From: Armatimonadota bacterium
GTDB taxonomy: Bacteria > Armatimonadota > Armatimonadia > Armatimonadales > Armatimonadaceae
Direction: 5' to 3'
NCBI GenBank assembly: GCA_014381035.1
Contig: JACMIS010000906.1
Span: 1-9,359 of the forward strand
DNA length: 9,359 nucleotides
Part shown: piece by piece, positions 1-6,300 of the stretch
Layout: each line of letters starts with the position of its first letter
Numbering within the stretch: position 1 is the stretch's first letter
Position numbers and translations under genes: made by a program
Notes under the pieces: model-generated
What the model saw: the letters and a program-made list of their open reading frames with translations, nothing else
What the model was told of the DNA's origin: nothing
Databases searched by the model: none

Positions 1-145
1 GTCAGGATCGTCGTCGCTTCCGGTGCCGGGAGCCGTATTGTCGCCCAGCCCGGTGGCGTCACCGATGCGCGGCACTTCCTCCGCCGGACAAAACTTTATC
101 GCCCCTCCCGGACCGGCAACAAACCAGCAGGGGACACAGCAATGA
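1..145 (+). CDS. Possible C-terminal tail of an upstream gene (partial)
   Basis: A reading frame open from the left edge ends in a TGA at 143-145, which overlaps the ATG of the next gene in an ATGA arrangement typical of translationally coupled genes. The 47 encoded residues are Ser/Pro/Gly/Gln-rich low-complexity sequence, ending in NQQGTQQ, as in a disordered C-terminal tail. No domain is visible, so no function can be given. The frame of the DUF2382 gene at 142 is also open to the left edge. It could instead be an N-terminal extension of that gene, but its translation is Arg-rich and looks less natural. Which frame is coding depends on sequence to the left of the window. Confidence 0.3.
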   Translation, partial: SGSSSLPVPGAVLSPSPVASPMRGTSSAGQNFIAPPGPATNQQGTQQ

Positions 146-600
146 CCGAAACCGTAGTTCTGACACCCGGCACGAACGAAGCAACGCGGTCGGTCGCGGG
201 TGATGGGAGGGTTGTCCCCGTCGTGGAGGAAACGCTCCGTGTTCACAAGGGGGTTGTGGAAAGCGGCGGAGTACGCATCGTCAAATCCGTGGTTATGGAA
301 GAGGCGACAATCGAGGAGCCGACCATACGTGAGGCAGCCACCGTAGATAGGATCGCAATCAACCGACTATTGGAGCCGGGAGAAGCCGTCCCCGAATCGA
401 GACGGGAGGGGGACAAGCTGATTATTCCGATTTTCGAGGAAGTGGTGGTGACAGAGAAACGGATGCGCATCACGGAAGAACTGCACATCCTGTTGACACG
501 TAGCGAAACCGTCACCCCGCAGACAACGACAATTCGACGGGAGTCGGTTCGAATCGAACCGTTAACGTCACCGAATGACTTGCTATCAACGCAAGCCTGA
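142..600 (+). CDS. DUF2382 (YsnF/AvaK-type) stress protein
   Basis: This is a 152-residue soluble, highly charged protein. Residues about 23-140 have the DUF2382 pattern: VPVVEETLRV near residue 25, a VESGGVRIVKSVV strand pair, VDRIAINR near residue 68, IPIFEEVVV near residue 95, and an IRRESVRIE end. The family is found in general stress proteins of the YsnF/AvaK type, often fused to PRC-barrel or YflT domains; its biochemical role is unknown. Here DUF2382 stands alone after a short leader of about 22 residues. The ATG at 142 is preceded by AGGGGA at 129-134 with a 7-nt spacer. The next gene, 39 bp downstream, carries a second copy of the same domain, so the two are probably paralogues in one transcript. 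The family call is firm; a stress role is inferred from relatives and from the neighbour. Confidence 0.85.
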   Translation: MTETVVLTPGTNEATRSVAGDGRVVPVVEETLRVHKGVVESGGVRIVKSVVMEEATIEEPTIREAATVDRIAINRLLEPGEAVPESRREGDKLIIPIFEEVVVTEKRMRITEELHILLTRSETVTPQTTTIRRESVRIEPLTSPNDLLSTQA

Positions 601-639
601 ACCAAAAAACACACGACACTTACATTGGAGAACAAGAAA

Positions 640-1764
640 ATGGCTAAAACCATTGTTGGACTGTTTGACACGTTCGCTCATGCGCAATCTGCCGTGAACG
701 ACCTGATCTCTGCGGGTTTCAACCGCGACGACATCTCGGTAGTAGCGAACAATGCTTCTGGCGAGTTCGGAACCCACGACGGCGATCACAATGGGGTGAA
801 TGTTTCGCAAGCCGGTGGCGATGCGGTTAAAGGAGCTGTAAAAGGCGGGATGTACGGTGGTTTGACGGCACTCGCTGCGACCGTCGCTCTCGCATTGATT
901 CCAGGCATCGGACCCATCGCTGCCATCGGACCGCTGTCGGCGTTCCTGGGTGGAGCGGCACTCGGTGCTACGGCCGGTGGTATCCTCGGTGGCTTGACCG
1001 GGCTTGGGGTTCCCGAGCATGAAGCCGGTTACTACGCGGAAGGCATCCGCCGTGGTGGCACGTTGGTCACGATTCACGCCGACGATATGCGTGCTAGCGA
1101 AGCGACGGATATTCTCAACCGACACAATCCGGTAGACATGGACACGCGGGCAGAGTATTTCAAATCCACCGGCTTCACCAAATACGACGAGAAACTGCCT
1201 GCGTATACGCCGTCGCAGATCGAGGAGGAGCGTACTCGCTACTCGTCGTTCACCACTCCGAACACGTCCACAGACACGACCTACAACACTGCCACCGCGA
1301 CTGCGCCGATGGCAAGCACGAATCGCACCGTGAACGCCGGCGAGACGGTTTCGGTGCCGGTCGTCGAGGAACACCTTGCCGTTGGCAAGCGTGCCGTGGA
1401 AGGTGGCGGCGCGCGCATCCACACTCGCGTCATTGAAACGCCGGTCACGGAGTCCGTTAATCTCCATGAAGAGCATGTCACAGTGGATCGCCATGCGGTC
1501 AACCGTTCCGCGACATCGGCGGACCTGAACAATGCCTTCCAGGAAACTAACATCGAACTTCGTGAACGCTCCGAAGTACCGGTGGTTGCTAAGGAAGCAC
1601 GCATCGTCGAGGAAGTCACCATCGGCAAGACAGCGACCGACCGCACGGAAACCGTGTCCGATACGGTGCGCCGCACCGACGTAGATGTGGAGGAACTCGA
1701 CCGGGAGGACACCACTGTCTACAACACGACCGGTACGACAACCACCTCCGGTAGCCGGATATAG
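640..1764 (+). CDS. YflT (general stress protein 17M) + DUF2382 fusion protein
   Basis: This is a 374-residue two-domain protein. Residues 3-60 match the YflT/GSP17M N-terminus (TIVGLFDTFAHAQSAVNDL, then ISAGFNRDDISVVANN). Residues about 62-124 are a long Gly/Ala-rich hydrophobic hairpin (ALIPGIGPIAAIGP, then repeated GG steps) that may sit in or on a membrane. The motif GVPEHEAGYYAEGIRRGG and the TLVTIHADD strand complete the domain by about residue 165. A Thr/Ser-rich linker (about 200-235) leads to DUF2382 at 236-352, with VPVVEEHLAV and a closing DTVRRTDVDVEE. The ATG at 640 is preferred over an in-frame TTG at 625, because GGAGAA at 627-632 lies just upstream of 640 and would fall inside the longer protein. 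The fusion is known in stress-resistant bacteria, and the molecular role is unknown. It lies downstream of the other DUF2382 gene and is closed by a strong hairpin. Confidence 0.9.
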   Translation: MAKTIVGLFDTFAHAQSAVNDLISAGFNRDDISVVANNASGEFGTHDGDHNGVNVSQAGGDAVKGAVKGGMYGGLTALAATVALALIPGIGPIAAIGPLSAFLGGAALGATAGGILGGLTGLGVPEHEAGYYAEGIRRGGTLVTIHADDMRASEATDILNRHNPVDMDTRAEYFKSTGFTKYDEKLPAYTPSQIEEERTRYSSFTTPNTSTDTTYNTATATAPMASTNRTVNAGETVSVPVVEEHLAVGKRAVEGGGARIHTRVIETPVTESVNLHEEHVTVDRHAVNRSATSADLNNAFQETNIELRERSEVPVVAKEARIVEEVTIGKTATDRTETVSDTVRRTDVDVEELDREDTTVYNTTGTTTTSGSRI

Positions 1765-1777
1765 TCAGTCGACAATC

Positions 1778-1812
1778 AGGGACCGGGCAGGATATTCTCC
1801 TGCCCGGTTCTT
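1778..1812 (+). terminator. Strong hairpin after the DUF2382 gene pair
   Basis: The core is an 11-bp perfect stem, ACCGGGCAGGA (1782-1792) pairing with TCCTGCCCGGT (1798-1808), around a 5-nt loop. It extends outward by four more pairs, two of them G-U, to 1778 and 1812. It begins 14 bp after the stop at 1764 and ends 18 bp before the cupin start. The downstream arm ends in TTCTT rather than a long T run, so it could be an intrinsic terminator or an mRNA-stabilising hairpin. In either case it marks a boundary between the stress pair and the cupin gene. Confidence 0.7.
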
Positions 1813-1830
1813 GGCATGGAAGGCAATCAT

Positions 1831-2175
1831 ATGGGCGATACGAGCATCGTGAAAGTGCAATCCGCACATTCACCAAAGGGCGACATGGGGCAATACTACC
1901 TTGCCTCCGGCAAGAACATTTCGATGCGTTTGTGGAAAGATGAGCAACCCGGTGAGGACAAGCCGCAGATAGCACGCGACTACGAGACCATCGGATACGT
2001 GATCTCCGGTCGTGCCGAACTGCTATCCGAGGGGCAGACGGTGACGCTCGAGAGCGGCGACTCGTGGATGGTGCCTAAAGACGCGGCACATACGTATCGC
2101 ATTCTGGAAGCATTCACTGCTGTCGAGGCGACCTATCCGCCATCACAAGCGCACGGGCGGGACGACGCCCCATAA
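1831..2175 (+). CDS. Small single-domain cupin protein
   Basis: This is a 114-residue protein with one cupin barrel. Motif 1 is reduced to YETIGYVISGRAEL (residues 51-64). Motif 2 is GDSWMVPKDAAHTY (residues 76-89), which keeps Pro82 and His87. The two histidines of the usual HxH in motif 1 are absent, with Ala-Arg-Asp before Tyr51, so classical metal binding and dioxygenase chemistry are doubtful. A sensing or binding role is possible. The ATG at 1831 is chosen over the in-frame ATG at 1816 because GGAAGG at 1818-1823 lies 7 nt upstream of it. The gene follows a terminator-like hairpin and is 24 bp from the secreted propeller gene, probably its operon partner. The substrate is unknown. Confidence 0.85.
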   Translation: MGDTSIVKVQSAHSPKGDMGQYYLASGKNISMRLWKDEQPGEDKPQIARDYETIGYVISGRAELLSEGQTVTLESGDSWMVPKDAAHTYRILEAFTAVEATYPPSQAHGRDDAP

Positions 2176-2199
2176 ATATATTACGAGGAGAAAAGAAAG

Positions 2200-3513
2200 A
2201 TGCATAGATTCGTCAGCGTGACTGCGCGTGCTTTGATCGTTAGTCTATGGGGTTGTACCGCGTTGGCGGCTCCCCCGGCGATACCCCCGAAAAAAGCGAC
2301 GCCTCCGAAATTCAAACCCGCGAAAAAAGAGACCGGCAAAGCCGTCTCCAATGCGAAGCCGATTCTTGTCGAACCTCTTGCGGCGGGGAAAGTGCGTGCG
2401 CCGAAACTGGAAATCGTCCACCGCTTTGAAACGATCATGCCGGTTGGTATCGCGGTGACATCCGACGGGCGCAAGTTTGCGTCGTATCCGCGGTGGACCG
2501 ACAAGGGTGAGTGGACGCTCGCGGAAATCAAGGATGGCAAGGAAGTTCCTTATCCGTCATCCGGCGCGTTTCAGATGGGGCATAAGAACGATCCGGGAAA
2601 CAATCTGGTTTCGCTGCAAGGGTTGATCACCGACGCGAAAGACCGGCTTTGGCTACTCGATACGGGCACGGTAGAAATGAAGCCGGTTGCACCTTTCTCT
2701 CCCAAATTGGTCTGTATTGACACCAAAACTAACTCCATTACGAAGACGATTCTGTTGCCCGCGAGTGTTGCTCCCGAGGGCACCTATCTGAACGATTTGC
2801 GGATTGACGGTCGGCGCGGCGAAGGGGACGGAATCGCCTATATCACCGATAGCGGAGCCACTTCGCCAAACGGAATAATCTGCGTGGACTTAAAATCGGG
2901 GAAATCCTGGCGACGTCTTTCGGGACACTCCTCGACGCAAGCCGACCCGCAGTTCATCGGCAAGCCCGAAACCGGACCGCTATATCTGCGCCCGAAACCC
3001 GGTGTGAAGTCGCCCGTCCGCATAGCTTCCGACGGTATAGCCCTCAGCCCGGACGGCGAGTTCCTGTATTACACGCCACTTTCGTCGCGGAAACTATACC
3101 GTGTGAAAACAGCGGCTCTCGCAGACACCGGCGTCTCGGATGAATCGGTGAACCGCATGGTGGAGGATCTTGGTGAAAAGGGCGTCGCCGATGGTCTGGA
3201 AGAAGATACGGAAGGCCGCATCTACATCACCGACTGGGAGAAGCAAGCCATCACTCGGCGCGGCACGGACGGCGTGATTGAGACGCTGGTTCAGGACGAC
3301 CGCCTGCTCTGGCCGGACACGCTCGATCTCGGTCGCGACGGTTATTTGTACATGATAACGAACCAGTTACACCGACAGCCGAACTATCATGAGGGCAAAG
3401 AGTTGCGCAAGCCGCCGTACCTGCTCATGCGCATCAAAGTGGACGACGCCAAGCCGGTGGTACTGGATGGTGACAAAATGCCGGGGATAGTAGAGCCGAC
3501 AAAAACGAAGTAG
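2200..3513 (+). CDS. Secreted yellow/major royal jelly (MRJP)-like beta-propeller protein
   Basis: This is a 437-residue exported protein. Residues 1-23 form a signal peptide (hydrophobic ALIVSLWG, then a cleavage site after ALA). A Pro/Lys-rich linker follows (about 25-50), then a propeller domain (about 70-425). Family marks include GLITDAKDRLWLLDTG, YLNDLRIDG, AYITDSG, ASDGIALSPDGEFLYYTPL, and the diagnostic late motif WPDTLDLGRDGYLYMITNQL followed by HR. Bacterial members of the yellow/MRJP family are usually secreted. Yellow proteins in insects bind amines or act in pigment pathways, but bacterial substrates are not established. The ATG at 2200 has GAGGAG at 2185-2190 with a 9-nt spacer. 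Clustering with a cupin and an SDR suggests a periplasmic or cell-surface role in small-molecule turnover or protection, which is inference. Confidence 0.85.
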   Translation: MHRFVSVTARALIVSLWGCTALAAPPAIPPKKATPPKFKPAKKETGKAVSNAKPILVEPLAAGKVRAPKLEIVHRFETIMPVGIAVTSDGRKFASYPRWTDKGEWTLAEIKDGKEVPYPSSGAFQMGHKNDPGNNLVSLQGLITDAKDRLWLLDTGTVEMKPVAPFSPKLVCIDTKTNSITKTILLPASVAPEGTYLNDLRIDGRRGEGDGIAYITDSGATSPNGIICVDLKSGKSWRRLSGHSSTQADPQFIGKPETGPLYLRPKPGVKSPVRIASDGIALSPDGEFLYYTPLSSRKLYRVKTAALADTGVSDESVNRMVEDLGEKGVADGLEEDTEGRIYITDWEKQAITRRGTDGVIETLVQDDRLLWPDTLDLGRDGYLYMITNQLHRQPNYHEGKELRKPPYLLMRIKVDDAKPVVLDGDKMPGIVEPTKTK

Positions 3514-3528
3514 GTTGAAAAGGGGATC

Positions 3529-3590
3529 GGTTACGGGGGAGAGGAAATAGTTTCGAAGAGAGAAAAACGTCATTTTTCTCCCCAGTAACC
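3529..3590 (+). promoter_or_regulatory. Nested, competing inverted repeats upstream of the SDR gene
   Basis: The 102-bp gap between the propeller gene and the SDR gene holds a long inverted repeat. GGTTACGGGGGAGA (3529-3542) pairs with TCTCCCCAGTAACC (3577-3590) at 13 of 14 positions, with four further weak pairs inward. Inside it, GAGAAAAA (3560-3567) pairs perfectly with TTTTTCTC (3573-3580) around a 5-nt loop. The two stems share 3577-3580, so they cannot form fully at the same time. The element may simply terminate the propeller transcript, or it may act as an attenuator-like switch. Its 3' end lies 25 nt before the SDR start. Confidence 0.55.
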
Positions 3591-3615
3591 CATACACTTG
3601 CAGAAGGAGACAAGA

Positions 3616-4497
3616 ATGAAAAGACTCGAAGGAAAAGTCGCCATCGTTACTGGTGGCGCGACAGGTATCGGCGAAGCGATTTGCCATAAGTTTGGTCTGG
3701 AAGGGGCAAAGGTCATGGTCTGTGGGCTACCGGATGACCCCGTGGATGATGTCGTGGACGCGCTGAAGTCCAACGGTTATGACGCCATCGGACACAAAGG
3801 CGATATCGCGACGGAGGGCGGGGCGAAGGAGTGCGTCCAGATGACGATTGACCATTTCGGCAAATTGGACATTCTTATCAACAACGCCGGGGTGTTCCTC
3901 GCTATCGCCGAAGTGGACAAGTATCCCATCCAGGTATTCGATGAAACACTACGCTCTAACCTGCGTTCGACATTTCTGATGACCCACTTCGCGATCCCAC
4001 ACCTGCAGAAAACGCGGGGGAACATCGTTACGGCAGGCTCGGAATCGGGATACAACGGTCTGGCGATGAACACACCCTACGGCGGTACCAAGGCGTTCAA
4101 CCATGCGTTCATGATGGGCGTCGCCGTCGAGCAGGGCAAGCACGGCGTCCGTGCAAACTGTGTCTGTCCCGGTCCGATTGATACAGCGTGGACACACAAG
4201 GAGACCGGTCCGATGACCGCCAAAATGGAGAAGCAGACCGTGGAGTCTACCGTCCTTGGTCGGCGCGGCACCCCGGAAGAGATAGCGAACGTGTACGCGT
4301 TCCTCGCTTCTGATGAAGCGTCGTATGTGACGGGTGCGCTCTGGCTCGCTGACGGCGGTCAAACACCGGCAAAGGGCATGCCCGGTCAGGAAGTACCCGC
4401 CAGTTTGAGGCAGGAACCGCAAGGCACCATCTCCGACGATCTCGAGCACGAGCACGACGGCTTGAAAAATAAGCCGTATCAGACGATTGGCGGGTAA
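3616..4497 (+). CDS. Classical short-chain dehydrogenase/reductase (SDR)
   Basis: This is a 293-residue cytoplasmic NAD(P)-dependent oxidoreductase with a Rossmann fold. Visible motifs are the cofactor loop TGGATGIG (12-19), the NNAG motif (89-92), Asn115, catalytic Ser142, and YGGTK with Tyr155 and Lys159. PGPIDT (185-190) and the end motif VTGALWLADGG (238-248) follow. All four catalytic residues are present, so the enzyme should be active. The substrate cannot be told from sequence; closest in style are the glucose dehydrogenase/3-oxoacyl-ACP reductase-like SDRs. After the normal SDR end there is an extra tail of about 45 residues, hydrophilic and rich in Asp/Glu/His. The ATG at 3616 has AAGGAGA at 3604-3610. 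An in-frame TTG at 3598 would place that Shine-Dalgarno inside the gene and is rejected. Confidence 0.9.
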   Translation: MKRLEGKVAIVTGGATGIGEAICHKFGLEGAKVMVCGLPDDPVDDVVDALKSNGYDAIGHKGDIATEGGAKECVQMTIDHFGKLDILINNAGVFLAIAEVDKYPIQVFDETLRSNLRSTFLMTHFAIPHLQKTRGNIVTAGSESGYNGLAMNTPYGGTKAFNHAFMMGVAVEQGKHGVRANCVCPGPIDTAWTHKETGPMTAKMEKQTVESTVLGRRGTPEEIANVYAFLASDEASYVTGALWLADGGQTPAKGMPGQEVPASLRQEPQGTISDDLEHEHDGLKNKPYQTIGG

Positions 4498-4502
4498 TCG
4501 TT

Positions 4503-4533
4503 GGTGGTCAGTGACCAGGAGGCACTGACCACC
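4503..4533. terminator. Hairpin between convergent SDR and small-protein genes
   Basis: GGTGGTCAGTG (4503-4513) pairs perfectly over 11 bp with CACTGACCACC (4523-4533) around a 9-nt loop. It lies 5 bp after the SDR stop and 6 bp from the stop of the oppositely oriented small gene, so it probably serves as a shared bidirectional terminator. There is no clear T run on either side. Confidence 0.65.
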
Positions 4534-4539
4534 CCTTCA

Positions 4540-4821
4540 CTAATCCGCACCGCTGCCACTGGATATGCCAGCACTGTAGCCGCTCGGAGCGGTCCCGCCA
4601 TCGCTATCGGTTAGCGGCAGGCGAGAGCCGCGCCCGCTCGTTATCACATGCGTTTCATCTTCCAGTTGATTGAAAATATCGTCGCGGGTCATGCCGTTTT
4701 CATCACGGCCCTCGCTGGCGACACGAACATCATCAGCGGGAATGGCGAGGGTTTTGCCGTCCCTCCCGACCGTGGTTGTGTTCGTGTCCGCGGGGATGTC
4801 TTCGCGTCTGGTTACGATCAT
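4540..4821 (-). CDS. Small acidic hypothetical protein, second gene of a two-gene operon
   Basis: This gene encodes a 93-residue hydrophilic protein that I do not recognise. The ATG at 4821 is preceded on its strand by AAAGGAA (plus-strand 4827-4833) with a 5-nt spacer, which strongly supports a real gene. The N-terminal half looks folded: a strand-like GRDGKTLAIP stretch at about 19-28, then an acidic helix-like TRDDIFNQLEDE at about 45-56. The last 30 residues are Gly/Ser-rich and probably disordered. There is no signal peptide or membrane segment. It starts 15 bp after the stop of the 106-residue gene, so the two are co-transcribed, and it ends at the shared hairpin. Its place among stress-type genes suggests a related role, but no function should be assigned. 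Confidence 0.7.
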   Translation of the reverse strand: MIVTRREDIPADTNTTTVGRDGKTLAIPADDVRVASEGRDENGMTRDDIFNQLEDETHVITSGRGSRLPLTDSDGGTAPSGYSAGISSGSGAD

Positions 4822-4836
4822 AAGGGTTCCTTTCGC

Positions 4837-5157
4837 TTACGTGCCGGTCCCGGTCATCACGCCGTTCCCAGCGGTCAGAGTACGCATATCGCTCCGGCTT
4901 CCTGGCATCCGGACGTTGCCGGTGGGAGACGTGTACCGGGGTGGATTCGTCTCAGGCGGACCGCTGCTACTCGCCAGGATTTCGATCACCGACGCGATCC
5001 GCGCCATATCGCCCCCCTGCGAATGCAACGTGGCGACCAGTTTTTGCACGCTGGCTGGCGGCAGATTTTTCGCCTGATCTTGCTGCGGAGAATAACCCGT
5101 CCTGTCTCCCGACGGACGGCGGTCGAGTTCGTCCAACGCCATCGTTAGTTCGTTCAT
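4837..5157 (-). CDS. Small hypothetical protein, first gene of a two-gene operon
   Basis: This is a 106-residue soluble protein with no recognised family. The centre (about 27-65) looks like two short amphipathic helices, around SVQKLVATLHSQGGDMARIA and then SVIEILAS. The first 25 residues are charged and the last 40 are Pro/Gly/Thr/Ser-rich and probably disordered. The ATG at 5157 is chosen because GAGGT (plus-strand 5166-5170) lies 8 nt upstream. A longer in-frame start at 5262 would add 35 residues rich in Arg, Phe and Trp, run through the SOS-box-like palindrome, and has no supporting site. It leads the operon with the 93-residue gene and diverges from the sugar kinase. Confidence 0.65.
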   Translation of the reverse strand: MNELTMALDELDRRPSGDRTGYSPQQDQAKNLPPASVQKLVATLHSQGGDMARIASVIEILASSSGPPETNPPRYTSPTGNVRMPGSRSDMRTLTAGNGVMTGTGT

Positions 5158-5195
5158 CGCTTTGTACCTCAAAAGTATCTGTCCCCAAAAAAATG

Positions 5196-5213
5196 ACTGT
5201 CTAAACATACAGT
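5196..5213. promoter_or_regulatory. Palindromic operator candidate resembling a LexA/SOS box
   Basis: The sequence is ACTGT, eight mostly A/T bases, then ACAGT. This fits the CTGT-N8-ACAG consensus known for LexA operators in gammaproteobacteria, with one further matching base on each side. It sits in the divergent gap, 38 bp from the start of the 106-residue gene and 52 bp before the kinase start. Whether this organism's LexA uses that consensus is unknown, and other regulators also bind palindromes of this spacing. Confidence 0.4.
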
Positions 5214-5265
5214 GCGGTGGCTTGATTCGGACGGGAGACGAACGAAAAGCAGGATTTCTCATACC

Positions 5266-6294
5266 GTGCCACGAACCGCTACCTTTGTGAAACGTGTTGT
5301 TACCTTCGGCGAAGTCATGCTTCGCCTCTCACCCCCAGATTACTCCCGCCTGTTGCAGACCCGAACTCTCGACATGACATTCGGTGGCGCGGAACTGAAT
5401 GTCGCGGTCTCGCTTGCCCGTCTCGGTGTCCCGTCTGCGTTCGTCACGAAGTTGCCCGAGAACGATGTCGCCGAGGTGTGTATCACGGAGATACGCGGGC
5501 TGGGCGTCAGCACCGCCCAGATCCGGCGCGGGGGGGAGCGCGTAGGAGTGTATTATGTCGAGCGCGGCGCGGCGCAACGCGGTTCGACCGTTATCTATGA
5601 CCGCAAAAACAGCGCGATTGCGGATGCCGACCCCAGCGAATGGGACTGGCGGTCCATCCTCGGCGGCGCGACGGTTCTGCACGTCACCGGGATCACCCCC
5701 GCATTATCGGAAAATTGCCGCGTCTCCATGCACGACGCCCTCACTATCGCGAAAGAGGTCGGCGTCGCGACATTTTTAGATCTCAACTACCGCCGGAAAC
5801 TTTGGGGCACGAAAGAGGCTGGAAGGGTGCTGGCGGAACTTCTGGCACTCGCCAGTTACGGCGTGGTCAGTGATCATGACGCCGAAACCCTGTTCGACAT
5901 TCGCTCGAAAAAAACCGATCCTGAAAAGAAGCAAGCCGAGGTCGCCGAAAAACTAACGAAGCGTTTCGGCTTGACCGGCGTTGCCATGACGCGTCGGGTG
6001 CAACATTCGGCGAGCCGGAACGGGTGGGGCGGTATGTTTTACCTCGACGGCACCGCGCACGTTTCGCGCCAATACGACATAGACTACATCGTAGACCGCG
6101 TGGGCGGCGGCGACGCGTTCACAGCGGGCATCATCTTCGGGGTCGTAAACGGCAAAAAGCCGCAGGAAACTGTCGAGTTCGCGGCGGCGGCATCCTGCCT
6201 CAAACACTCTATCGCCGGCGACTACAACCTGGTCAGCGTCGCGGAAGTGGAAGCATTAGTCTCAGGTGACGGATCAGGCAGGGTGCAACGGTGA
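5266..6294 (+). CDS. kdgK: 2-keto-3-deoxygluconate kinase, PfkB/ribokinase family
   Basis: This is a sugar kinase of about 342 residues, predicted to phosphorylate 2-keto-3-deoxygluconate (KDG) with ATP to KDPG, a step in hexuronate and pectin/alginate breakdown. Counting from Val at 5287, the N-terminal VVTFGEVMLRLSPP, the PfkB signature region GGAELNVAVSLARLG (33-47), YDRKNSAIADADP (104-116), the DLNYRRKLW segment (165-173) and VDRVGGGDAFTAGI (269-282) are all typical of KdgK. Asp276 is the catalytic base. The start is uncertain. GTG at 5266 has AGGA 11 nt upstream, while GTG at 5287 fits the family N-terminus but lacks a Shine-Dalgarno. GTG at 5212 would lie inside the palindrome and add unlike residues. 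No KDPG aldolase is in view. It converges on glycoside hydrolase genes, so a role in using plant-derived sugars is plausible. Confidence 0.85.
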   Translation: MPRTATFVKRVVTFGEVMLRLSPPDYSRLLQTRTLDMTFGGAELNVAVSLARLGVPSAFVTKLPENDVAEVCITEIRGLGVSTAQIRRGGERVGVYYVERGAAQRGSTVIYDRKNSAIADADPSEWDWRSILGGATVLHVTGITPALSENCRVSMHDALTIAKEVGVATFLDLNYRRKLWGTKEAGRVLAELLALASYGVVSDHDAETLFDIRSKKTDPEKKQAEVAEKLTKRFGLTGVAMTRRVQHSASRNGWGGMFYLDGTAHVSRQYDIDYIVDRVGGGDAFTAGIIFGVVNGKKPQETVEFAAAASCLKHSIAGDYNLVSVAEVEALVSGDGSGRVQR

Positions 6295-6300
6295 AGCGAT

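Noticed and set aside
1..141. Minus-strand coding at the left edge (an acidic frame ending in Asp/Pro-rich sequence)
   Set aside because: It has no start codon with a ribosome binding site in the frame and no family similarity.
586..1494. Long minus-strand open frame opposite the YflT-DUF2382 gene
   Set aside because: The plus strand has clear domain homology and a good Shine-Dalgarno. The minus translation is Arg-rich with no family features, as expected for an antisense shadow.
4648..5148. Plus-strand open frame spanning the two small minus-strand genes
   Set aside because: It has no Shine-Dalgarno before its ATG, its composition is rich in His/Arg/Pro like an antisense frame, and the minus genes each have well-placed ribosome binding sites.
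5155..5205. Minus-strand promoter made of TAGACA (plus 5198-5203) and GATACT (plus 5174-5179)
   Set aside because: The spacing of 18 is acceptable, but transcription would start inside or next to the Shine-Dalgarno at 5166-5170, so it probably is not the working promoter.
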